A stretch of DNA of 32,956 nt. It comes from an uncultured Prevotellaceae bacterium (GTDB lineage Bacteria > Bacteroidota > Bacteroidia > Bacteroidales > Bacteroidaceae). Both the position numbers and the translations under genes were made by a program. Positions 7,960 through 17,539 of this stretch are shown one piece after another. The notes under the pieces were generated by a model. The model did not search any database. It was not told where the DNA came from and saw only the letters and a list, made by a program, of their open reading frames with translations. Each line of letters begins with the position of its first letter. Positions within the stretch are counted from its first letter, which is position 1. The stretch is from assembly GCA_947176655.1 (NCBI GenBank), contig CAMWRK010000002.1, positions 1 to 32,956 of the forward strand, read 5' to 3'.

Positions 7960-8910
7960 TTATTGCCTACCTGATATGTAGTTGTCCCTGCTACGGCACA
8001 CCAGAGAAGCATATTCTGTACCGCGCGCCACCAGAGAAGCCCATCCCTCGCGATTCATCTCTGCTATGTCCAGGCGGCGTATGCCACGGGCGTGCATGGC
8101 ACAGAGGAAACCGGCATTGAAGCTGTCTCCTGCACCCACGGTGCTGACAATCTCTTCCCTGGGCAGCAGAGGAACGTCGAAGTCATGTATGCCAGTGGGA
8201 GTACAGATGACTATGTGTCCGGCTCCTGCCGTACATATAAACACAGGACAAAGGGCTGAAATATGCCGACGGTATATTTCTTCTGGATCGGTACAGTCAA
8301 AGAGAACACGGAAGTCGTCGGCACTGCCGCGGACTATCGTGCTAAGCCCGCAGTTCTCCGCTATGCGAGGCGTCAGTTCGGCCAACTGGTGCTGATGGGA
8401 TTTGCGCAGATTTACATCGTAATATATTACCGTCCCGGCGCGGTTGGCCGCCATGAGCGTGTCCTTGACCTGAGAACGCAGACCGCTGCACACGGAATAG
8501 TACGATCCGTAAAGCATGTAATCCCTGTCTGTGAACTGCGGCAGGCCGTACTCGCCGGCTGCCACGGGCTCCTCCTTGTAAAAGGTGTAGTCCGCATCGC
8601 CGTTGCTGTCCAGATAAGCCAGCGAGATGGCAGCCCGTTCATCCTCACGCATCTGGAAATATTCGGTAGAGATATTGTTCTCTCTCAGAAAATCCGCTAT
8701 CTCCTGTCCCACACGGTTGTTGCCGGTATATCCCATGAACAGGCACGGAACACCGCTACGCCCAACGGAAATCATGCTGTTGAACGTACTGCCGCCTGGC
8801 ACGGATGCAAAGGGGACGAACCGTCGTCCGGTCTCGGAGCCTCCACTCTCCTGTTCATGGAAAAGAATGTCCATGACGGTCTCTCCCATTCCTATGATTC
8901 TTGAACTCAT
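7960..8910 (-). CDS. PfkB-family carbohydrate kinase (fructokinase-like)
   Basis: 316 residues, the usual length of ribokinase/PfkB sugar kinases. The N-terminal signature PGGSTFNSMISVGRSG and the C-terminal signature VGAGDSFNAGFL are both present; Asp262 in GAGDS is the expected catalytic base, and the glycines form the anion hole. It should phosphorylate a sugar or sugar-like substrate with ATP in the cytoplasm. Fructose is the common substrate for this type in Bacteroidales, but the sequence alone does not settle it. It is transcribed in the same direction as the GH2 gene upstream (9079-13113), but a terminator hairpin separates them, so it is probably an independent unit. Confidence 0.9.
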   Translation of the reverse strand: MSSRIIGMGETVMDILFHEQESGGSETGRRFVPFASVPGGSTFNSMISVGRSGVPCLFMGYTGNNRVGQEIADFLRENNISTEYFQMREDERAAISLAYLDSNGDADYTFYKEEPVAAGEYGLPQFTDRDYMLYGSYYSVCSGLRSQVKDTLMAANRAGTVIYYDVNLRKSHQHQLAELTPRIAENCGLSTIVRGSADDFRVLFDCTDPEEIYRRHISALCPVFICTAGAGHIVICTPTGIHDFDVPLLPREEIVSTVGAGDSFNAGFLCAMHARGIRRLDIAEMNREGWASLVARGTEYASLVCRSRDNYISGRQ

Positions 8911-8970
8911 ATACTATAGACTATTGTAGTGTATGGATGTGATGTATCTGTAAATGACACCTGTCATAAA

Positions 8971-9013
8971 ATGCCCCCTTCCATTCCGGTATGACAGGAA
9001 CGAAAGGGGGCAT
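8971..9013 (-). terminator. Terminator of the GH2 beta-galactosidase gene
   Basis: A 10-bp stem (atgccccctt / aagggggcat) contains a secondary inner stem (ttcc/ggaa). In the minus-strand direction the stem is followed by TTTTATG, a short T run. It lies ~65 bp after the GH2 stop codon and ahead of the sugar kinase gene. Confidence 0.75.
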
Positions 9014-9078
9014 TATGGCATATCAATCTGCCTTGTCTTGCATAGGCATGATATAAATGTGGCAGATATTCATGATGT

Positions 9079-12000
9079 TCAGTCTGCTAAGATAGAGAAT
9101 TCCGCACCGCTGGCAAAGTCCTGCCCGTCCTGACTGGACAAAGCCCTGAAGCGGAAGTAACGTGCCTTGACCGGAGTCTTAAGCATAACTTTCTTTTCCT
9201 TACGGTTGTTCTCGAATGTACCTTTCATTACAGCCTCGCCCCAGTTCTGCCCATCTTGGCTGACATAGATTTCATAGTCCTTGATGTTGCCGTTGTTACT
9301 ATCCTGACGCGGCATATATGCAAAACCCTTTAATGTCTTTGTATCACCTGCATCGAAGTCCACCCAATGCGGATACTTGGCCACAGTGACGCTATACATG
9401 GTGTGCCATATCGTGTTGGCGTCGCCATCGGTCAGATGCGTTGCATTGCCCTCGCCGGACTCCTCGCTGCTTGCAAAGACAACCTCAGTGTTTATTTTCT
9501 CTATTTTGGGGTATGTCATAGTCACTTTCAAATCAGGCTTTACTTTGGTATATACCGTAATGGTACCGCCGTTACGGAAAGCAATGGGACCTTCATACAC
9601 ATGAGCCTTGCGCTCCTTACCAACCTTATACAATAAGATAGCGTCCTTGTCTCCGCTCTCTATGACAATGTCACCGTTCTTCTGGCGTGTCATGAGGATG
9701 GGCTTTTCGCCTGCCACTGTCACATGGACACCACCGCGCGCAACCGTAGGACGGAGAATGAAGCCCATGCGCGTCGGCGTACCGAAAGCACGGTCATGTG
9801 CCAAAGGCCCGCCCTGACCGCAGGAGTTTCCTCCGAGACCCGTAACCATGGCATCGATGTTCACGTATGTCACATCACCCTTGGGCAGACGGTGCGGATG
9901 CGTAGCCATGGTAAGGTCCATGGAACTGTGGCTGGCCACGGAGACGGCATAGGGCTTTTCGTTGACAACAAGCAGACCCTTGCCGGCACCGTTGCTGAGA
10001 GAGGCCCAGCGTGTCTCCTCGTGGTTGCCCATCTGCTGAGGTTTGGGGAAGTTGACGAACTGCTCGGCCACAGTAGACTTGTACACCTCTATGAACTGGC
10101 CTGTCTTGCGGTCATTATAGTTGTCCACAGGGCCGCGTCCATAATAGTCGAAACGCTCCAGAGCCGCAGGAACCATCATCTCGTATCCGAGACGTGCCAG
10201 CACCAGAGAAGAATTGTTGGACGTTATGGCCGACTGCAATTCGATGGAGCCGTCTGGATATATGGTCCACATCTGGTTGGTGACAAACTTGAAGTCCGTG
10301 TCGCCAAAGGGACGGTCTGTATTTTCCTTAAGAGTGTGTATGCCGCTGTCGTAGCGACCGTTCTTGCTCTGCAGGGTGGCGGCGTTCGGAGCCTGTGATA
10401 CTACGGTAAAGGAAAGTACCACGTTGCCGTTCTTTTCGCGCACGATTTGTGCATCCTCGGCATGATGGCGCAGATTGTGCAGACCGTTGTTGAACCAAGG
10501 CTGATAGCACCAGTTGTCGTTGCTTACGAAGGCACGGAACGCATTGAGTCGCGGACCGCCGCCGGCAGCTATCACTGTCTCGCCGCCATAGACAAGTTTG
10601 TGTATGGTGCCCTGTGCCATGTCGAACTGTACTTCGAAACCTTCGCCGCGGAATGTGGTGATGCCGCTCTCCTGAGCCTTCTCTTCGGTTATCGTGCCGT
10701 TACCTGCAACAGTGCTTATGGCAGGTACGCCCTCGGCACTCTTCACCAGCAACTGCTCCTCGGCCTGCACATAGCCCATCTTGGCCCATGGCATGTCCTT
10801 GGCCAGGAGGAACTGCACCTTGACGAAATATTCGCTTTCGGCATTGAGTTTGTCATAGTCATACGGCATGCGGTAATTCATCTTCTGACGCGGACCGAGT
10901 ACCATACGCGGACCCATTAGCGGCTGATCCTCAGTCACACGCTTGCCGTCCTTCCACAGAGACCACACCATCATGTAGTCATTCAGAGGCTCGTAATAGT
11001 TCTTGTTGAAGATTTCCACGAGACCCTTCTTCATGTCCACGGCCTTCACGCCGACATATTGGTAGACCTTCTTCACCTCGTAGTACTGGGGCTTGGGCTC
11101 TCTGTCGCCGAAAATGATGCCGTTCATCACGAACTGGCCATCGTTGGGAGTGTCGCCGAAGTTGCCGCCGTATGCCAGATAGCGTGTACCGTCTGGCTCG
11201 TAATTGTACATGGACTGATCCACCCAGTCCCAGATGGCACCGCCGCAAAAGAAGTTGGTGCTTTCGATGGCATTCCAGTAGTCTATGAGGTTGCCCACGG
11301 CATTGCCCATGGAGTGGGCATATTCAGAGATATGGAAAGGATACTTGATGTCGTATTTGCCTGTGACGGCTCCGCGTGTCCATCCGATAGAGGGATACTG
11401 GTTGGAGCCCATGTCCACGATGTCGTTGTTACGCTCGTACTGTACCGGACGTGTTGTGTCGAAAGCCTTGATGGCCTTGTAGGCCTCCACGAAATTCTTA
11501 CCCGGGCCAGCCTCGTTACCCAGTGACCAGATGACGACACACGGATTGTTCACGTCGGCATGTACCATCTCCATTACTCTGGCAACGTGTGCCTTTCTCC
11601 ACTCTACGGGGTGGGAGAGCGACTCCTTGCCATAGTAATACTCATGGCTCTCGATGTTTGCCTCGTCCTCCAGATAGATGCCGTACTTGTTGCAGAGAAA
11701 ATACCAGTACGGGTCGCAAGGATAGTGTGAGTTGCGCACGTGGTTGATGTTGGCGCGCTTCATCATCATCACCTCTTCCGTCTGCATCTCTCTTGTCACG
11801 GCATGCCCCACCTCCGGATGGCTCTCATGGCGGTTCACACCCTTGAGCTTCACCGGCATGCCGTTGATATAGTAGTAGCGCCCTGCCAATCCGAACTCAT
11901 CCTTGTCGGCAGGCGTGTCCTTTATCTCCACCTTACGGAAACCCACTGCGGCAGACACAGTCTCTATGACATTGCCTTTCCTGTCCTTGAGCTCACCGAC

Positions 12001-13113
12001 GAGAGTGTAGCGATACGGAGCCTCGGCACTCCACTTGCGCGGAGACGCCATCTTCAGTTCGGTATTGGCGACAGTTTTGCCTCCAAGCTTTTCGAGGTTG
12101 ACTGGCTGACTTGCGGCAACACACCCGGTGAGGGTGTTCTCGTCGACGTACAGTTCGTTTGCATACAACGTATAGTGCATCTGCAGATCCTTGGCATTCT
12201 TCTTGGAGACATTGAGCAGTTCGGCACTGATGTTGAGAACGCCGTTTTCATAGTTCTCGTCAAGATCCGGCTTTACCACCAGGTCGCGCACACGTACAGC
12301 CGGGCGGCTCTGCAAAGCCACCGTGCGGAAAATGCCTGGCAGACGGAACATGTCCTGAGCCTCCAGGAAAGAACCGTCGCTTGAACGGTACACCTCCACT
12401 GCCAGAGTGTTCTCGCCATCCTTCTTCAGATAAGAAGTGATGTTGAACTCTGCCGTGTTGCGCGAGTTCTTGGAAAAGCCGACATACTGTCCGTTTATCC
12501 ACAGGTAGAAGAACGAATCCACGCCGTCGAAGGAGATGAACACCTCACGTCCGTTCCAGTCAGCAGGCACTGTGAAAGTGCGCAGATATGAGCCCACCTC
12601 GTTGCGATGTTTATATGTAGTCCAGTGTGTGGGAGGAGTTCGCATCACTCCGCCCTTCCAGTCGTCCACCACCCGACGGTGCTGGAATATGACAGGCTGG
12701 TTAACGTATATCGGCGTACCATACTTCTGCGTACCGTCTTTCTGAATACCCACAATGTTCCATGACGACGGAACTGGAATGCTGTCCCACGACGAAGCAT
12801 CGAAACCTTCTTTATAGAAATCCGCCGGCCTCTCGTCGGGATTAGGCACCCAATGGAATTTCCACGTGCCGTTAAGTGATTTCCAGTACTTGCTGTTCTC
12901 AGGCAACACCTTACGCGCCTGCTCCACATTCTCGAACGAGAAGAACCAGGCATGGGGCTGTTCCTTGTTCAGCGAGAGATCCTCAACAGACTCCCACTCC
13001 TTGCCGGTAGGGGCTGTTTCTTTCCCGTACCTGAAGCCTTCCAGATTGTCCGCACATGCTATACCTGGCATTCCGGCCAACATGGTGCACACTGTCAGAA
13101 ACTTTTTCATCAT
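9079..13113 (-). CDS. Secreted GH2 beta-galactosidase with C-terminal discoidin (CBM32-like) module
   Basis: 1344 residues. An N-terminal signal peptide (MMKKFLTVCTMLAGMPGIACA) predicts export. Then comes the LacZ-type order: sugar-binding jelly roll (~40-270), immunoglobulin-like domain, TIM barrel (~400-700), further beta domains including a Bgal_small_N-type domain (~840-1120), and a final ~145-residue F5/8 type C module (from about residue 1200: SSEESGEGNATHLTDGD...IWHT, ending YFRFRAL). The catalytic acid/base is Glu534 in WSLGNEAG and the nucleophile is Glu597 in HISEYAHSMGN. It should release terminal beta-galactose from oligosaccharides in the periplasm or at the surface. It is not accompanied by SusC/SusD genes here, and its -7 element suggests its own promoter. 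Confidence 0.93.
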   Translation of the reverse strand: MMKKFLTVCTMLAGMPGIACADNLEGFRYGKETAPTGKEWESVEDLSLNKEQPHAWFFSFENVEQARKVLPENSKYWKSLNGTWKFHWVPNPDERPADFYKEGFDASSWDSIPVPSSWNIVGIQKDGTQKYGTPIYVNQPVIFQHRRVVDDWKGGVMRTPPTHWTTYKHRNEVGSYLRTFTVPADWNGREVFISFDGVDSFFYLWINGQYVGFSKNSRNTAEFNITSYLKKDGENTLAVEVYRSSDGSFLEAQDMFRLPGIFRTVALQSRPAVRVRDLVVKPDLDENYENGVLNISAELLNVSKKNAKDLQMHYTLYANELYVDENTLTGCVAASQPVNLEKLGGKTVANTELKMASPRKWSAEAPYRYTLVGELKDRKGNVIETVSAAVGFRKVEIKDTPADKDEFGLAGRYYYINGMPVKLKGVNRHESHPEVGHAVTREMQTEEVMMMKRANINHVRNSHYPCDPYWYFLCNKYGIYLEDEANIESHEYYYGKESLSHPVEWRKAHVARVMEMVHADVNNPCVVIWSLGNEAGPGKNFVEAYKAIKAFDTTRPVQYERNNDIVDMGSNQYPSIGWTRGAVTGKYDIKYPFHISEYAHSMGNAVGNLIDYWNAIESTNFFCGGAIWDWVDQSMYNYEPDGTRYLAYGGNFGDTPNDGQFVMNGIIFGDREPKPQYYEVKKVYQYVGVKAVDMKKGLVEIFNKNYYEPLNDYMMVWSLWKDGKRVTEDQPLMGPRMVLGPRQKMNYRMPYDYDKLNAESEYFVKVQFLLAKDMPWAKMGYVQAEEQLLVKSAEGVPAISTVAGNGTITEEKAQESGITTFRGEGFEVQFDMAQGTIHKLVYGGETVIAAGGGPRLNAFRAFVSNDNWCYQPWFNNGLHNLRHHAEDAQIVREKNGNVVLSFTVVSQAPNAATLQSKNGRYDSGIHTLKENTDRPFGDTDFKFVTNQMWTIYPDGSIELQSAITSNNSSLVLARLGYEMMVPAALERFDYYGRGPVDNYNDRKTGQFIEVYKSTVAEQFVNFPKPQQMGNHEETRWASLSNGAGKGLLVVNEKPYAVSVASHSSMDLTMATHPHRLPKGDVTYVNIDAMVTGLGGNSCGQGGPLAHDRAFGTPTRMGFILRPTVARGGVHVTVAGEKPILMTRQKNGDIVIESGDKDAILLYKVGKERKAHVYEGPIAFRNGGTITVYTKVKPDLKVTMTYPKIEKINTEVVFASSEESGEGNATHLTDGDANTIWHTMYSVTVAKYPHWVDFDAGDTKTLKGFAYMPRQDSNNGNIKDYEIYVSQDGQNWGEAVMKGTFENNRKEKKVMLKTPVKARYFRFRALSSQDGQDFASGAEFSILAD

Positions 13114-13161
13114 GATGATTAGTGTTTATTGTTTAGGTATATATATACAAGTGTCTGGGTA

Positions 13162-13169
13162 CAAAGTTA
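13162..13169 (-). promoter_or_regulatory. Bacteroides-type -7 element of the GH2 gene
   Basis: Reads TAACTTTG on the minus strand (TAnnTTTG), 48 bp before the GH2 start, in an AT-rich 123-bp gap after the helicase gene. The -33 region is poor. Confidence 0.5.
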
Positions 13170-13236
13170 TAAAAAATAACTTACATTCATTATAAAGGCA
13201 CACGTTTTTGCACAGACTGCTGATAACGTAGCATAT

Positions 13237-15201
13237 TCACTTCTTCTTAGGTTTGCGTCTTGCCCATCCCTCCTCACTGAAATCGGGCATATTGCCTTTC
13301 AGTTCCGTGTTTTCAGGATGTAGGAACTTCATCCAGTCGTCCTTGGTGTAATGTTTTTTATGAGGCTGTGACTTAGGAGTGCCATTGGGTCTGTCTGAAA
13401 CGCTCCGCCCGCCTCGTCCGGACACCTGTCCCTGCTCCCTGGGCGAAGACTGACGTGCAGAGCGTCCGGAACGGCCTCTTTCAGAGGAAGACTCGCGTCC
13501 CTTGCGTCTGCGTCCGTCGCGCGACTCCTTCTCTTCTTTGTTTTTGTCGGCAATGTCGCACACCACGCTGCGGCCTTTAACGGTCACTCCGTGCTTCATG
13601 GCTCCTATAACGTCCTGAGCCTGTTCTGCTGCAACCTCGACAAAGGCAAAGTTCTTCATCAGGTCTATGCGGCCTATCTCCACCTGCATACCCTTCACGC
13701 TGCGGTTTATCAGACCTATTATTTCCTTGGCGTAGAAACCGTCTATCTTGCCTACGTTGATGAACAGACGCTCATATCCGGCCTCAGCCTCACGCTGGCC
13801 TCCCTTGCCACCGCGACGTGTACGCTCACAGCGTGCCGCTCCCTTGGCCTGTTCCTGCACCTCCTCTATCTCCGGTGCATCGGCATAGTATGCAAGGAAA
13901 CGTCCGAACTCGCGGCTTACCACACGTTTTATCAGTTCCTCCTTGTCAAGCCATGCCCAACGGCGCAACACCTCGGGTATCACGTCGGCAATCTCGTCTT
14001 CCATCACCTCCACACGCTCTATGTCGTCTACGACACGGTAAAGCTGCTTCTGGCATATTTCCTTGCCTGAAGGCAGTGTGCCACGCTCGAAACTCTTCTG
14101 TATGGTTTTCTCTATGATGCGTATTCTGCCCTTCTCACGGACATGCACTATGCTGATGCTCGTACCCTTCTTTCCGGCACGCCCCGTGCGTCCGCTGCGG
14201 TGAGTGTAGTTTTCGGTGTCATCGGGCAGACCGTAATTTATGACATGCGTCAGGTCGTTGACATCCAGACCTCTGGCCGCCACATCAGTTGCCACCAACA
14301 ATTGTGTCCTGTGCTGACGGAATTTCTGCATGGTAAGGTCGCGCTGCTGCTGCGACAGGTCGCCATGGAGAGCGTCGGCACTGTATCCGTCCTGTATCAA
14401 CTTGTCGGCAATCTCCTGCGTCTCCATTCGCGTGCGGCAGAACACTATACCGTAAATACGCGGATAGTAGTCAACCACCCTTTTGAGGGCAAGATACTTG
14501 TCCTGAGCCCTCACCATATAATATATATGAGTGACGTGTTCTGCGCCCTCATTGCGCGAACCCACCTGTATCTCCCGCGAGTCCTTGAGATAGTGACGTG
14601 CTATGTTCTCTATCTCCTTGCTCATTGTAGCGGAAAAAAGCAACGTGCGGTGATCCTCCGGTATACCGCCCAGAATCTCGTTAAGATCCTCCTGAAAGCC
14701 CATTGTAAGCATCTCGTCGGCTTCGTCGAGAACAACGTTCCTCACCGTAGAGAGGTTTGCCGCTCCACGCTTCATCAGGTCTATGAGCCTGCCTGGGGTT
14801 GCCACAAGAATATTGACTCCGCGTTTGAGCGCACGTATCTGTGCCTCTATGCTCGTTCCTCCATATACCGGAAGTATGCGCACTCCATCCGAGTACTTGG
14901 AAAAGCCCTCCAGGTCGTCAGCTATTTGCAGACACAGTTCTCTTGTCGGAGCCAGAATCAACGATACAGGATGCTGCGGTGCATCCTCAGTAAGCTGCAC
15001 TATCGGCAATCCGTATGCCGCCGTCTTTCCCGTACCGGTCTGTGCCAGGGCAACCAAATCGCCTTGCCATCCGTCCTCCTGTCCGATTCCAGTCAGCACG
15101 GGTATCACTGCCTCCTGTACAGGCATCGGATATTCATAACCTTGCTCGCCTATGGCGCGCAATATTCTCTCGTTCAGTCCTAATTCCTCAAATGTCTTCA
15201 T
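13237..15201 (-). CDS. DEAD-box RNA helicase with DbpA-type RNA-binding domain
   Basis: 654 residues. The helicase core carries all main motifs: Q motif near residue 29, Walker A AQTGTGKT (53-60), PTREL (85-89), DEAD (159-162), SAT (190-192) and HRSGRTGR (334-341). Residues ~475-555 form a DbpA-type RRM-like RNA-binding domain (ERLFINVGKIDGFYAKEIIGLI...NFAFVEV). The last ~100 residues are a low-complexity Arg/Ser/Gly/Lys-rich tail, as in many Bacteroidota DeaD/CsdA-type helicases. Expected role: ATP-dependent RNA unwinding in ribosome assembly, mRNA turnover or cold adaptation. The start is the first Met, directly ahead of the conserved FEELGL segment of the Q-motif region. Confidence 0.93.
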   Translation of the reverse strand: MKTFEELGLNERILRAIGEQGYEYPMPVQEAVIPVLTGIGQEDGWQGDLVALAQTGTGKTAAYGLPIVQLTEDAPQHPVSLILAPTRELCLQIADDLEGFSKYSDGVRILPVYGGTSIEAQIRALKRGVNILVATPGRLIDLMKRGAANLSTVRNVVLDEADEMLTMGFQEDLNEILGGIPEDHRTLLFSATMSKEIENIARHYLKDSREIQVGSRNEGAEHVTHIYYMVRAQDKYLALKRVVDYYPRIYGIVFCRTRMETQEIADKLIQDGYSADALHGDLSQQQRDLTMQKFRQHRTQLLVATDVAARGLDVNDLTHVINYGLPDDTENYTHRSGRTGRAGKKGTSISIVHVREKGRIRIIEKTIQKSFERGTLPSGKEICQKQLYRVVDDIERVEVMEDEIADVIPEVLRRWAWLDKEELIKRVVSREFGRFLAYYADAPEIEEVQEQAKGAARCERTRRGGKGGQREAEAGYERLFINVGKIDGFYAKEIIGLINRSVKGMQVEIGRIDLMKNFAFVEVAAEQAQDVIGAMKHGVTVKGRSVVCDIADKNKEEKESRDGRRRKGRESSSERGRSGRSARQSSPREQGQVSGRGGRSVSDRPNGTPKSQPHKKHYTKDDWMKFLHPENTELKGNMPDFSEEGWARRKPKKK

Positions 15202-15262
15202 CCTGAAAAAACAATTTCTATTATCTTATTTATTTACGCTGTAATATCATGTTCCCACACGT

Positions 15263-15691
15263 CTATACATCCATAGTGTATACGTTTGTCTCTTTCTGCC
15301 TGAATCCCATGCTGCGGTACAACGCATTGGCCTCCGTGCGCGACGGCCTGGACGTAAGTCCCACCTTGTACCCGTATCCCGAGGCTTTCAGGTATGCCAA
15401 AACCTCCTCCACCAACCTGCGTCCGAGTCCCATGCCGCGACATTCCGGCAGAACCACCACATCCTCTATAGTAGCATGCCGTCCCGTTGGTATAGTAAAG
15501 CAGCACACTGTCGCCATGCCTGCTATCCGCCCATTGTCGTCCCTGGCCACAAAAAGTTGTGAGTTCCGGGAGACCAGAACCTCACGGACAATGTCCATAT
15601 CGGCCTTCGCCGTAGCTGAAAGCATGCCCGTCAGTCTTTCTATCTGCCCGAAGTCCTCCACAGAGCAGCAGGTCATTCTTGATATTTCCAT
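15263..15691 (-). CDS. GNAT-family N-acetyltransferase
   Basis: 142 residues, the typical size of a single GNAT domain. The acetyl-CoA pyrophosphate-binding signature is clear (DVVVLPECRGMGLGRRLVEEVL), as is the late ANALYRSMGF motif near the C terminus that shapes the fold's end. Substrate unknown. It starts 18 bp after the stop of the CPBP protease gene in the same direction, so the two are very probably co-transcribed. Confidence 0.88.
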   Translation of the reverse strand: MEISRMTCCSVEDFGQIERLTGMLSATAKADMDIVREVLVSRNSQLFVARDDNGRIAGMATVCCFTIPTGRHATIEDVVVLPECRGMGLGRRLVEEVLAYLKASGYGYKVGLTSRPSRTEANALYRSMGFRQKETNVYTMDV

Positions 15692-15709
15692 AGTACCGAA
15701 GAATAAAAT

Positions 15710-16543
15710 CTACCGTAGCCCAACAGCTTTCCGTCTGCCGTTTACGGTACAATACCACCACATCACGACCGCACACATCACGGCCATGACACATGCTGCG
15801 GCAAAAGCAGCGATCCTGCCTCCGAACACGTCGGAAAGTGCCATGTCGCCAACACCGTCGCCCACGACCCACACCTGGACACATGCCACTGAATTGTTCA
15901 GGACATGCAAAGCCACCGGCCAAAGCACACTGCCGCTTCTCCAGTAGAGCATTCCGAGCAGGACTCCCATAGGTACTGCAAAAAACACTTGCGCCGGATT
16001 TATGTGTATCAGTCCGAAAAGCAGGGAACTTACCAATAACGATACCCTGACACTACAGCCGTTGCGAAGCATGTGCCCCATTATTCCATGCCTGAACATC
16101 AGTTCCTCTGCCACAGGTGCCGCAACGGCTATCGCCGCAACTCCCCAGGGGTCACGACACAGTTCCATCATGACATTCATCATCATGTCGGGGACTTCAG
16201 CCAACTCTCCGAATATGTCCAGTGCAGCGGTACCGAGTATGCACCCGGTCATGGCCGTAATGTTTCCAGTCCACGAAGCGGACAGCGGTCTATAGGTGCT
16301 CCGGAAATAGACGCTGCTGCGGAAAAGAACCATGCAGCCCACGGCCATGAGCAAATCGCACACCAGCGTAGTGACGGCGATGATACGTATGACAGAAGTG
16401 TCCGGCGAAAACAAGTCGCCTATATTTCCGTTTCCCGAAACAGCCCTCACCACCATGACAGAAACACCTGCTGCAAACTGCAAGGAGAGAAACAAGAGCA
16501 CTGCGAGAAACGGACGTCTGGCAACAGTAATAAATTCACGCAT
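15710..16543 (-). CDS. CPBP-family intramembrane glutamic protease
   Basis: 277 residues with several hydrophobic segments. The family motifs are present: EExxxR (Glu146, Glu147, Arg151 in APVAEELMFRHG), FxxxH (FGLIH, His180) and the third motif with His213 and Asn217 (LHVLNNSVA). Known CPBP (Abi/Rce1-like) proteins cut peptides within the membrane, in prenyl-protein processing in eukaryotes and in bacteriocin self-immunity or maturation in some bacteria. No bacteriocin gene is visible nearby, so the substrate is unknown. It is the first gene of a two-gene operon with the GNAT gene. Confidence 0.88.
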   Translation of the reverse strand: MREFITVARRPFLAVLLFLSLQFAAGVSVMVVRAVSGNGNIGDLFSPDTSVIRIIAVTTLVCDLLMAVGCMVLFRSSVYFRSTYRPLSASWTGNITAMTGCILGTAALDIFGELAEVPDMMMNVMMELCRDPWGVAAIAVAAPVAEELMFRHGIMGHMLRNGCSVRVSLLVSSLLFGLIHINPAQVFFAVPMGVLLGMLYWRSGSVLWPVALHVLNNSVACVQVWVVGDGVGDMALSDVFGGRIAAFAAACVMAVMCAVVMWWYCTVNGRRKAVGLR

Positions 16544-16637
16544 TCTTCATTCTTTATCAAATGCTGCTCCACAGTAAACAAAACACCGCCTCTCCCTTTG
16601 AAGCGACACGCCATGTACGGTCATGGAGAACATGTAA

Positions 16638-16653
16638 ATATTTGTACAAATAT
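16638..16653. promoter_or_regulatory. 16-bp perfect palindrome over the CPBP promoter (possible operator)
   Basis: ATATTTGTACAAATAT is its own reverse complement. On the minus strand it overlaps the -7 element TATATTTG (16647-16654), ~95 bp upstream of the CPBP start. The location would suit a dimeric repressor site, but palindromes of this length can arise by chance in AT-rich DNA. Confidence 0.4.
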
Positions 16654-16684
16654 AGGCATTTATTCATAAAAACACGAAGATTTC

Positions 16685-16715
16685 TTGTGCTGCTTTCGAT
16701 AATTGTATAATTTTG
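16685..16715 (+). promoter_or_regulatory. Promoter of the SpoU methyltransferase gene (TTG-N20-TAATTTTG)
   Basis: A TTG at 16685-16687 and TAATTTTG at 16708-16715 are 20 bp apart, the spacing known for Bacteroides housekeeping promoters. The -7 element ends only 8 bp before the ATG at 16724, so the transcript would have almost no leader. It also rules out the alternative ATG at 16703, which lies inside the promoter. Confidence 0.6.
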
Positions 16716-16723
16716 TTTCTGAA

Positions 16724-17539
16724 ATGCAGATAACCAGTACACAGAATCCGCGTATAAAAGCCCTGCTGCAGTTACAGCAGAAATCGTCGTACCGGCGCGA
16801 ACAACAGCTTTTCGTTGTCGAGGGACGGCGCGAACTTATGCACTGTCTTTCACGAGGCTACCGGGCGGAAACTATTTTCATCTGCCCCGACATTCTCAAA
16901 GCAGAAACGGAATATGACAGTCTCATGAAGGCTTTGCCATCATGCACTACGCTGGATGTCAGCCCCAATGTCTACGACCGCATAGCCTATCGTGGCGGCA
17001 CTGAAGGAGTTATGGCCGTGATGCACATGAAGGAACACGGGGCAGACATACTTCCGGCCATCGGAGCATCACTCTGCCATCCCCCACTGTACATAGTGCT
17101 GGAAGGCGTGGAGAAGCCAGGCAATCTCGGTGCCATACTGCGCAGTGCCGATGCCGCCGGAGCGGATGCCGTAATAGTGTGCGACCCTCTCACCGACCTT
17201 TACAACCCCAATCTCATACGGGCATCACTCGGCGGCATATTTTCCGTCCCTACCGTGGCATGTACAGGCACGGAGTGCATACGGTATCTGAAACAAAGCG
17301 GCATACGCATACTCACGGCACAATTGCAGGATTCGTCGCTCTACTACGATACAGACATGACGGTGCCTACTGCCATAGTCATGGGTACCGAGGCAACGGG
17401 ACTGACACAACAGTGGCGCGATGCAGCCGACGCACACATACGCATTCCCATGCTGGGCATACTTGATTCGCTGAACGTTTCCGTGTCGGCAGCCATACTG
17501 ATGTACGAGGCTGTACGCCAGAGGGAAAACAAGTTATGA
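16724..17539 (+). CDS. SpoU/TrmH-family RNA 2'-O-methyltransferase (RlmB/TsnR-like)
   Basis: 271 residues. An N-terminal substrate-binding part (SSYRREQQLFVVEGRRELMHCL, the L30e-like SpoU_sub_bind type) is followed by the knotted SPOUT catalytic domain with its three motifs: EGVEKPGNLGAILRSADAAG (motif 1; the Asn and Arg matter for catalysis), AIVMGTEATGL (motif 2) and IPMLGILDSLNVSVSAAILMYE (motif 3, SAM-binding knot). It should methylate a ribose 2'-OH in rRNA or tRNA; the target site cannot be told from sequence. The start at 16724 is preferred over 16703 because of the promoter position. Confidence 0.92.
   Translation: MQITSTQNPRIKALLQLQQKSSYRREQQLFVVEGRRELMHCLSRGYRAETIFICPDILKAETEYDSLMKALPSCTTLDVSPNVYDRIAYRGGTEGVMAVMHMKEHGADILPAIGASLCHPPLYIVLEGVEKPGNLGAILRSADAAGADAVIVCDPLTDLYNPNLIRASLGGIFSVPTVACTGTECIRYLKQSGIRILTAQLQDSSLYYDTDMTVPTAIVMGTEATGLTQQWRDAADAHIRIPMLGILDSLNVSVSAAILMYEAVRQRENKL

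Noticed and set aside
14143-15183. 346-codon plus-strand frame opposite the DEAD-box helicase
   Set aside because: The minus strand encodes all helicase motifs; the plus frame is a compositional shadow with no domain character.
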